A program made the translations under genes and the position numbers. Below the pieces are notes generated by a model. The model did not search any database and was not told the DNA's origin. It saw nothing but the letters and a program-made list of their open reading frames with translations. From Pseudomonadota bacterium (GTDB taxonomy: Bacteria; Pseudomonadota; Alphaproteobacteria; SHVP01), in NCBI GenBank assembly GCA_022566715.1, contig JADFIH010000010.1:1-32362 (forward strand): DNA of 32,362 nt, read 5' to 3'. Positions 26,327 to 32,362 of this stretch are shown here, piece after piece; the first letter of the stretch is position 1; every line of letters begins with the position of its first letter.

Positions 26327-26530
26327 TGTCGGGTGTCGGGCGCCGTCTGTCGGTATCGGATGTTCCTGCGCGCCGCACCGCGTACGGCGCAGCGCACTAT
26401 CGATACATCATTGAGGCGTACGATTGTGGCAGAAATACGTTTTGCGCAAAAGAAACGCCCGCCGCCGGTCCAAGCCAGGCGCGCAGGCGTTTCAATCTTC
26501 GGTAGGCTGCGGAGAAACCGCGGCGCCCAA
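26327..26530. other. Intergenic region between pal and cpoB
   Basis: 204 bases without a supported gene. I see no strong terminator or named operator. The short plus-strand ORFs here are not family-like. Confidence 0.6.
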
Positions 26531-27031
26531 TTAGTTAATCGTCGTTACACCGCGACGGTTCTGCGACCATGAGACCTCGCTCGAACCGACCGCCACGGGC
26601 CGCTCCTTGCCGAAGCTGATCGTCGTAATCCGGGTCGCGTTAATGCCTTGCTCGATCAAGAAATTCTTGACCGCGACGGCGCGCCGTTCCCCGAGTGCAA
26701 TATTATATTCGCGGGTGCCGCGCTCGTCCGTGTGACCTTCAACCGTCACGGTCACGTCCGGGTTCGTGCGAAGCCAATCCGCCTGGCGCGCGAGAGTGCG
26801 GCGGGCCTCGGACCTGAGTTCGAACTTGTCGAAATCAAAGAAAATCCGGTCGCCAACGTTGACGACGAGATCCTGTTGCGTGCCCCCGCGAACGGTGTCC
26901 TGCGGCTGCGAGGTGACGCTGGTACGTGCTTGAGCGCCCTGGCCGCCTGCTGATGCCAGTTCTTCCGACGCCGTCGTACAGGCCGCCACGAGGAAAAGGG
27001 CTCCAAAAATAGTCCAATACTTTAGGCGCAT
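26531..27031 (-). CDS. pal: Peptidoglycan-associated lipoprotein Pal
   Basis: Outer-membrane lipoprotein that binds peptidoglycan and TolB, helping the outer membrane constrict during division. 166 residues. The lipobox LVAAC has the lipidated Cys at residue 18, after a short signal peptide (MRLKYWTIFGALFLVAAC). A Ser/Gln-rich linker leads to the OmpA-like domain (about 60-166) with IFFDFDKFELRSEARRTL and TVEGHTDERGTREYNIALGERRA, the meso-diaminopimelate-binding signature. The start is ATG 27031. It is separated from tolB by 209 bases and so may have its own promoter. Confidence 0.97.
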   Translation of the reverse strand: MRLKYWTIFGALFLVAACTTASEELASAGGQGAQARTSVTSQPQDTVRGGTQQDLVVNVGDRIFFDFDKFELRSEARRTLARQADWLRTNPDVTVTVEGHTDERGTREYNIALGERRAVAVKNFLIEQGINATRITTISFGKERPVAVGSSEVSWSQNRRGVTTIN

Positions 27032-27240
27032 TGAGATTCTCCAATCCGGCGATTTTTTGTGGGGCGCGGGTTGTATCCACGGACAATGTCGTCTCGTCGC
27101 CCACAGGGCTGCCGAGAGTCACAACCACCTTACATAAAAGGCGCAAACCCTTTGTGGTCCCCAAATTACGATGGCCGGACTATATTGTCCAGTCCTTAAC
27201 GAAACTTTAACAGCTATTCTAAAGGCTTACGCCGCCCCAA
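27032..27240 (-). promoter_or_regulatory. tolB-pal spacer, probable pal promoter region
   Basis: 209 AT-richer bases. On the minus strand TTCGTTAAGGACTGGACAATATAGTCC includes a TATAGT that could be a -10 box, inside a small GGACT/AGTCC dyad. No convincing -35 box is visible at 17 bases. The gap in an otherwise tight cluster suggests separate control of the abundant lipoprotein Pal. Confidence 0.3.
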
Positions 27241-28602
27241 CTAACGGTTCACACTCGATAGGGGCGACCATGCGGGATCGGATGCATCGACCGGCGTAAT
27301 CATTAGCCGTTCGTTGAATCCGGTGAGATCAATCGACCAAAGCCGAACGGCACCACCGGTACCCCCTTCGCCCCGTGGCTCCTGGCGGAAGAACATCAAA
27401 ACGCGGCCATTCGGGGCCCAGGTTGGCGCTTCATCAAGAAAACTCTCGGTGAGAAGGCGCTCTCCCGAGCCGTCGGGCCGCATGATGCCAATGTGGAACC
27501 GGCCGGCCCGGAACTTGGTGAAGGCAATAAGATCCCCGCGCGGCGACCAGACCGGCGTGGCGTAACGGCCGCGGCCAAAGCTGATCCGCTTCTGGTTCCG
27601 CCCGTCGGCATCCATCACGTAGAGTTGCTGCGTGCCGCCACGGTCCGAGTTGAACGTGATGCGCCCGCCATCGGGCGAAAAAGACGGCGAGGTATCGATC
27701 GCCGGATGGCGCGTCAAGCGCTCCACGCGCCGGGTCAACACGTCCATCGCATAAATGTCGGAGTTGCCGCCGATGGACAGGGTCATGATTACCTTGTTGC
27801 CGTCGGGCGAAAACCGCGGCGCGAAGGTCATGCTCTGAAAATCGCCCAGCACTTCCTGCTGCCCGGTGTCGATGTTGTAGATGTAGACCCGCGGCTTGTT
27901 GCCGACATAGGAGAGATACGTGATCTCCTGACGCGTCGGGGAAAAGCGCGGCGTCAGGACAAGGTCGCGCCCGTCGGTCAGAAACCGGTGGTTTTCCCCG
28001 TCCTGGTCCATGATCGCGAGACGCTTGATGCGTTTATCCGCGGGGCCGGTTTCGGAAACGTAGACGATGCGGGTGTCGAAGTATCCTTCCTCGCCCGTCA
28101 GCCGCTTGTATATGGCGTCCGAGATCAAGTGGGCGACGCGCCGCCAGTTGTCGAACGCCGTGGTATAGCGCGTGCCTTCCATCTGCTGTTCGGCCAGGGT
28201 ATCCCAGAGCCGGAACTCGGCCCGGAAGCGGCCGTCCTGCTCCACGGAGATGCGGCCGGTTACCAGCGCCTGGGCGTTGATCAGCCGCCAATCCGAAAAC
28301 CGTGGCCGAACCGTGATGGTGGCGGGATCTTCGATGAAGGCCGCACTGTCGATGGGCCGGAACAGGCCCGACCGCTCGAGATTCTCCGCAATCACGCGCG
28401 CCACGTCCGCGCCAAGCTCGGCCCCGCGGGGTGTCGAGCCGACGAAGGCGGTGATGGCCACCGGCAGGGGATCGATATTGCCCCGCGTGATATCGATTTC
28501 CAGAACCGCCAGCGCCGGGCGCGCCAGCGCAAGGAGGATAACCGCGCCAAACAATAATGCGAACAGGCCACCCGTTGGGCGCCCAAAGTGTCTCGTTTTC
28601 AT
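27241..28602 (-). CDS. tolB: Tol-Pal system periplasmic protein TolB
   Basis: Periplasmic beta-propeller that binds Pal and TolA. ATG 28602 ([20 protein letters not shown]) gives 453 residues and overlaps the tolA stop as ATGA. The track start 30 codons upstream overlaps tolA and is rejected. The signal peptide ends near [13 protein letters not shown]. The N-terminal domain (about 35-170) is followed by six propeller repeats, with Asp-box-like [30 protein letters not shown] and [15 protein letters not shown]. Confidence 0.97.
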   Translation of the reverse strand: MKTRHFGRPTGGLFALLFGAVILLALARPALAVLEIDITRGNIDPLPVAITAFVGSTPRGAELGADVARVIAENLERSGLFRPIDSAAFIEDPATITVRPRFSDWRLINAQALVTGRISVEQDGRFRAEFRLWDTLAEQQMEGTRYTTAFDNWRRVAHLISDAIYKRLTGEEGYFDTRIVYVSETGPADKRIKRLAIMDQDGENHRFLTDGRDLVLTPRFSPTRQEITYLSYVGNKPRVYIYNIDTGQQEVLGDFQSMTFAPRFSPDGNKVIMTLSIGGNSDIYAMDVLTRRVERLTRHPAIDTSPSFSPDGGRITFNSDRGGTQQLYVMDADGRNQKRISFGRGRYATPVWSPRGDLIAFTKFRAGRFHIGIMRPDGSGERLLTESFLDEAPTWAPNGRVLMFFRQEPRGEGGTGGAVRLWSIDLTGFNERLMITPVDASDPAWSPLSSVNR

Positions 28603-29537
28603 CCGCCCAACAATTCCCTTGGATTGAAAGTTAGTTCGATGTCTCGCCACTGCTCGTAACTGGCTTGCGGCAGTTGTGCAAGCGGCGAGCATTTCAGCAC
28701 CGCGCGCCGGGCGCTTTCCGCCGCCGCACGGTAAAAGGCCTCACGCATGCGCGATTGATCCACGATGCGCGGTTGACTGCGCAGGGACCCGTCGGGGTTG
28801 AGGCTGAATTGGATCCGTATGATCAGGTTCTCGGCGTCGCGCGCGCCGGCGGGCACGCTCCAGCAGCGCTGTATTTGCAGCCGGATGGCGTCAATCTGAC
28901 TGAGCGTCAACCGGCTGGAGATTCGCGTCGATTGATTCACCGGTTTCGGCGGCACGAAGGGTTTCCTTTCGGCCTGCTGTTCTTTCTTCTTTTCTTCCTC
29001 GTCGTCCCTTTTCGCTTGCGGCGCTTGGGTTTCCTTCGACTTGTCGATCAGCGCGGCGATCTGGGATAGATCGAACTTCGGGTGTTTCTTCGGCGGCTCC
29101 GGCTTGCGGTGGGGCTTCGCCGAAACCTTCGGCGGCGGCTTGGGCTCGGGCTTGGGCTCGGGCTTCGGCTCCACGACAGGCTTTGGTTCGGGTTCGGGCT
29201 CAACGACCGGCGCCGGCTCCGGCTCAAGCGCGGCGACTTGAGGCGGCGGGGGGGCCGGTTCCGACGGCGGCGGCGGTAGCTCCGGCTCAGGCTCCGGCTC
29301 GGGCTCGGGTTCCGGTTCGGGCTCCGGCTCCGGTTCGGGCTCAGGTTCCGGTTCATGATCAGGCGGCGGCGCCGGCGCCGCGGCGGTGAAGGACCTCGTG
29401 AACTCCTCGACCGTAACGAGCTCCACCAGGATCGGAGTCTCCTTGAAATCGTCCCGGAACAAAGTCGGCAAACCGAACCAGCCTACCGCCACGATGACGG
29501 CATGGAAGCCGACCGATACTGTCACCGCGCTACGCAA
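28599..29537 (-). CDS. tolA: TolA-like protein with Glu-Pro repeat linker
   Basis: Inner-membrane protein spanning the periplasm to connect TolQR with TolB/Pal. 312 residues. The single N-terminal membrane helix is [20 protein letters not shown]. Domain II is not the Ala/Lys helix of E. coli. It is an (EP)n stretch (about 61-90), then Pro/Lys-rich [11 protein letters not shown] and a charged [15 protein letters not shown] segment. The C-terminal domain has [38 protein letters not shown] and a conserved Cys. The start appears to be TTG 29537, with AGGTC about 6 bases upstream. An in-frame TAG a few codons earlier leaves no ATG. Confidence 0.93.
   Translation of the reverse strand: MRSAVTVSVGFHAVIVAVGWFGLPTLFRDDFKETPILVELVTVEEFTRSFTAAAPAPPPDHEPEPEPEPEPEPEPEPEPEPEPEPELPPPPSEPAPPPPQVAALEPEPAPVVEPEPEPKPVVEPKPEPKPEPKPPPKVSAKPHRKPEPPKKHPKFDLSQIAALIDKSKETQAPQAKRDDEEEKKKEQQAERKPFVPPKPVNQSTRISSRLTLSQIDAIRLQIQRCWSVPAGARDAENLIIRIQFSLNPDGSLRSQPRIVDQSRMREAFYRAAAESARRAVLKCSPLAQLPQASYEQWRDIELTFNPRELLGG
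29281..29357 (-). repeat. Hexanucleotide-like repeat coding for (Glu-Pro)n in tolA
   Basis: The plus strand reads repeated GGYTCM hexamers (GGCTCC, GGCTCG, GGTTCC, GGTTCG, GGCTCA). They encode alternating Pro and Glu in TolA. Third-position variation suggests selection for the peptide rather than recent slippage. Confidence 0.85.
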
Positions 29538-29567
29538 AGGTTCTGACCTAACTTTTCCGGTTGCCGT

Positions 29568-29999
29568 TCAATTCGACGACGGCCGTTCCGTCACCAAGGC
29601 GACCCGCCGGAATCCCGCTTCGGTGAGGGCGCCCATGACCTCCATGACGACGCCGTAGGCGATGGCCTTATCGCCCCGTATGAAAATCCTCGTGTCGGGC
29701 TTGTTCAGGGTGATGGCGGTGAGCCGCGGCACAAGCTCGCTCAGTTCCACCTCGGTCTCCTGCAGGAAGATCTGCCCGCTGGCGCTGACCGTAACCGCGA
29801 GCGGTTCATCCTGCCCCGCAATAATCGGGGCGGACGTTTCGGGAAGATCGACCTTCACCCCCACGGTGAGGAGCGGCGCCGTGATCATGAACACCACCAA
29901 GAGCACCAGCATGACGTCCACGAAAGGCGTCACGTTGATTTCCGCCATGGGGCGGTACTTGCCGGTTTGGCTGGACCAGTCGTTCAAGAGGGCTGCCAT
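29568..29999 (-). CDS. tolR: Tol-Pal system protein TolR
   Basis: ExbD/TolR family proton-channel partner of TolQ. 143 residues, the normal length. The membrane helix (about 24-42) is in NVTPFVDVMLVLLVVFMITAPLLTVG, with the conserved Asp (FVDVMLVLL) needed for proton use. The periplasmic domain ends AYGVVMEVMGALTEAGFRRVALVTE. The ATG (29999-29997) lies 3 bases after the tolQ stop. tolA follows 30 bases downstream. Confidence 0.97.
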   Translation of the reverse strand: MAALLNDWSSQTGKYRPMAEINVTPFVDVMLVLLVVFMITAPLLTVGVKVDLPETSAPIIAGQDEPLAVTVSASGQIFLQETEVELSELVPRLTAITLNKPDTRIFIRGDKAIAYGVVMEVMGALTEAGFRRVALVTERPSSN

Positions 30000-30002
30000 G
30001 GC

Positions 30003-30734
<732 letters not shown>

Positions 30735-30748
30735 CGCTTCACAGGTTC

Positions 30749-31204
30749 CTATTGGGTCGTGACGGTAAGGGGCGCGAGCTCGAGAAGCGCCGCGCGGATT
30801 TCCTTGGGCAGCCGCCGGGCCCGGCCGCCGGAATCGATGCACGCTATCTGTAAATTAGTCGACACGAGGTTGTCGGCGCCGCGCCGGACGTTCTGCTCCG
30901 CGTCGAGCGACGCGCCCCGGACGTCCAGAATGCGAGTCACCACCTCGATCTCATCGTCGAGCCGTGCCGGCATGTGATAATCGATGTGACAATGGCGCAC
31001 CGCGAATGCAAGGCCCGAGGTCCGCACCATTTCGGAATGGGTGATCCCGACGAGGCGCATCAGGTCGGTGCGGGCGCGCTCGATGAACTTCAAGTAATTA
31101 GCGTAATAGACGATGCCCGAGGCGTCCGTGTCTTCGTAGTAGACCCGCAAAGGCATGTAATGCGCACCATTTTCAATGCGGCCCCTGGTGGCGGTCTCAG
31201 GCAT
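30749..31204 (-). CDS. ybgC: Acyl-CoA thioesterase YbgC, Tol-Pal cluster
   Basis: Hotdog-fold thioesterase acting on acyl-CoA or acyl-ACP in the cytoplasm. ATG 31204 ([20 protein letters not shown]) gives 151 residues. The long upstream extension in the track is ruvB read in the wrong frame. The 4HBT signature [20 protein letters not shown] carries the catalytic Asp. It ends [15 protein letters not shown] start at [11 protein letters not shown], 16 residues in, is possible. Its ATG overlaps the ruvB stop by 8 bases (ATGCCTGA), so the ruvB-ybgC-tol order is preserved. Confidence 0.93.
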   Translation of the reverse strand: MPETATRGRIENGAHYMPLRVYYEDTDASGIVYYANYLKFIERARTDLMRLVGITHSEMVRTSGLAFAVRHCHIDYHMPARLDDEIEVVTRILDVRGASLDAEQNVRRGADNLVSTNLQIACIDSGGRARRLPKEIRAALLELAPLTVTTQ

Positions 31205-31679
31205 CCTCCTCCTCCATGGTGAGGCCGAGTTGCGCCGAGGCCCGCCCGGGCGCCTCAAGCCCGAGATGGGCAAAGGCCGCCGGGGTGAGAAGGCGGCCGC
31301 GCGGGGTCCGCTGCAACAGGCCCTGCTGGATGAGGAAGGGTTCGACGATATCTTCGAGGGCGTCGCGGGGTTCGAACAGGGCCGCGGCCAGGGTTTCCAC
31401 GCCGACCGGACCGCCGCCGAAGGAGCGCGCGATGACCGAGAGATAGCGGCGGTCGAGCGCGTCGAGCCCGCGTTGATCGACCTCCAGCCGTTCCAGCGCC
31501 CGGTTCGCGACCTCCGAATCGATCTGGGCAGCGCCGCCGATGGCGGCGAAATCGCGCACCCGGCGCAGCAACCTTCCCGCGATCCGGGGCGTGCCGCGCG
31601 AGCGCTTGGCGATCTCGGTCGCGCCGTCCTCCGATAGCGCAATACGCATCAGGCGCGCGCCGCGGCGGACGATCGCAAG
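31197..31679 (-). CDS. ruvB: Holliday junction helicase RuvB, 3' part only (cut at contig join)
   Basis: The last ~160 residues of RuvB, the motor that drives branch migration with RuvA. The frame is open past the track's first Met: [20 protein letters not shown], then [20 protein letters not shown]-type sequence (residues [19 protein letters not shown]), the lid/winged-helix part, with [20 protein letters not shown] and [22 protein letters not shown]-like DNA-binding helices. The AAA+ core that should lie beyond 31680 is missing. That side instead codes for a GspE protein on the other strand. The break is most likely an assembly join rather than a real truncation, because ruvB is normally intact upstream of ybgC. 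Confidence 0.9.
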   Translation of the reverse strand, partial: LAIVRRGARLMRIALSEDGATEIAKRSRGTPRIAGRLLRRVRDFAAIGGAAQIDSEVANRALERLEVDQRGLDALDRRYLSVIARSFGGGPVGVETLAAALFEPRDALEDIVEPFLIQQGLLQRTPRGRLLTPAAFAHLGLEAPGRASAQLGLTMEEEDA

Positions 31680-32177
31680 ATTTATATGGGGATGGACGCG
31701 AAAGACTCATTCGACGCCCTGAACAAGTTTCTGACTCTGCTGGGCGACAACAAGCTCGCCGCCAAGGCGATCGTCGGGGTGATGAATCAGCGGCTGGTGC
31801 GCGTGCTCTGCGACGAATGCCGTGAGGCGTTCGAGCCTGATGCGGCCACACTCAAGAAGCTCAACCTGCCCGCGGACAAGATCGATCGGTTCTACCGCCC
31901 GCCGACGGAAAAGAAGCTTGATCGCAAGGGGCGCGAAATCCTCTGCTTGACCTGTCAGGGAACCGGTTATGTCGGACGGACGGGAGTCTTCGAACTCCTG
32001 GTGGTCGACGAAGGCGTGACGAAATTGATCGAAGCGGGCGCCCCGATCGATCGCATCAAGGCCCACAGCCGCAAGAACAGAATGTACTACTTGCAGGAGA
32101 CCGGGCTGCTGAAGGTCATTGACGGCAGGACGAGCATGAACGAAATCCTCCGGTGCCTGCGCACCAGTGAAAAGTAA
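31674..32177 (+). CDS. GspE/PilB-type secretion ATPase, C-terminal part only (foreign, planctomycete-like)
   Basis: About 167 residues of the C-terminal region of a type II secretion or type IV pilus ATPase. The frame can be read back to about 31674 ([20 protein letters not shown]), so the track's Met is internal. Landmarks are [16 protein letters not shown] and [20 protein letters not shown]. These two CxxC pairs form the zinc-binding tetracysteine site of the family. [27 protein letters not shown] end follows. The wording resembles planctomycete, especially Phycisphaerae, homologues as I recall them. Alphaproteobacterial GspE reads differently. It meets truncated ruvB head-on at about 31671-31680. 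Confidence 0.82.
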   Translation, partial: RKIYMGMDAKDSFDALNKFLTLLGDNKLAAKAIVGVMNQRLVRVLCDECREAFEPDAATLKKLNLPADKIDRFYRPPTEKKLDRKGREILCLTCQGTGYVGRTGVFELLVVDEGVTKLIEAGAPIDRIKAHSRKNRMYYLQETGLLKVIDGRTSMNEILRCLRTSEK

Positions 32178-32192
32178 CGCGGAGTCGGACCC

Positions 32193-32362
32193 ATGTGGTT
32201 GACGCTCATTCTGATGGCCCTGCTGCTCGGTATCACCCTGCGCCAGTCGATGCAGGGGTTTTTCAGCGCGCTGATTCTTGCGGTGCTTTCCATCTGCTGT
32301 GCGGCCGGGGCGCTGGGCAACTACGAATGGGTGGCGGTGAACTGGGTCGCGCCCATGTTTTG
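32193..32362 (+). CDS. Small membrane protein, 5' part only (runs off the window)
   Basis: ATG 32193 (MWLTLILMALLLGITLRQSM) starts 15 bases after the gspE stop, with GGAG about 10 bases upstream. The visible 56 residues hold two hydrophobic segments (residues 2-15 and about 24-42). They may be the beginning of a CvpA-like multi-pass membrane protein. The gene is incomplete. It probably belongs to the same foreign fragment as the GspE gene. Confidence 0.6.
   Translation, partial: MWLTLILMALLLGITLRQSMQGFFSALILAVLSICCAAGALGNYEWVAVNWVAPMF

Overview
The window looks like one contig from a high-GC alphaproteobacterium. Gene order suggests Rhodospirillales or a relative, but this is inferred from synteny and protein style, not from a marker search. 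It is probably a metagenome contig. Its left end lies in an insertion sequence. Its last ~690 bases appear to come from a different, planctomycete-like genome.

Layout. (1) 1-3720 is a decayed mobile region next to the 3' end of a tRNA-Glu(CUC) gene. It holds an IS6-family element that has removed the 5' end of a phage/plasmid-type replication initiator gene, the C-terminal remnant of a UvrD-like helicase cut by an IS5/IS427-type element, and a 53-residue membrane ORF. (2) 3928-5885, minus strand: a small operon of a DUF6476-like membrane protein, a JAMM metallopeptidase and threonine aldolase. (3) 5884-7882, plus strand: rluD and rpoH. rpoH has an 11-bp perfect inverted repeat with a 9-bp spacer upstream, matching the CIRCE/HrcA operator. 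(4) 8161-17835, minus strand: serC, serA, hisZ, purA, a PaaK/CapK-like ligase, a pseudokinase and its membrane partner. The ligase gene is bracketed by two 74-bp direct repeats. (5) 18324-31204, minus strand: ybgC-tolQ-tolR-tolA-tolB-pal-cpoB (cell envelope Tol-Pal machine), tilS, ftsH, folP, glmM and thiD. (6) 31197-31679 is the 3' part of ruvB, cut abruptly. From there a plus-strand GspE/PilB ATPase C-terminus and a small membrane protein begin.

How the parts fit together. Most of the window is housekeeping: serine, histidine, purine, folate, thiamine and amino-sugar synthesis, heat-shock control (RpoH, with FtsH as the protease known to degrade it), tRNA and rRNA modification, and outer-membrane constriction (Tol-Pal). 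Between the housekeeping genes lie two dispersed palindromic repeat families. One is ~180 bp and begins at the stop codons of both rpoH and thiD. The other is a double-hairpin repeat found between serC and thiD and again between tilS and cpoB.

The observations most worth checking are the CIRCE-like operator on rpoH, the stop-codon-anchored 3' repeat family, the repeat-bracketed ligase gene, the degenerate kinase paired with a membrane protein, and the chimeric right end. I did not find a complete new defence or biosynthetic system. The helicase remnant hints at a former one.
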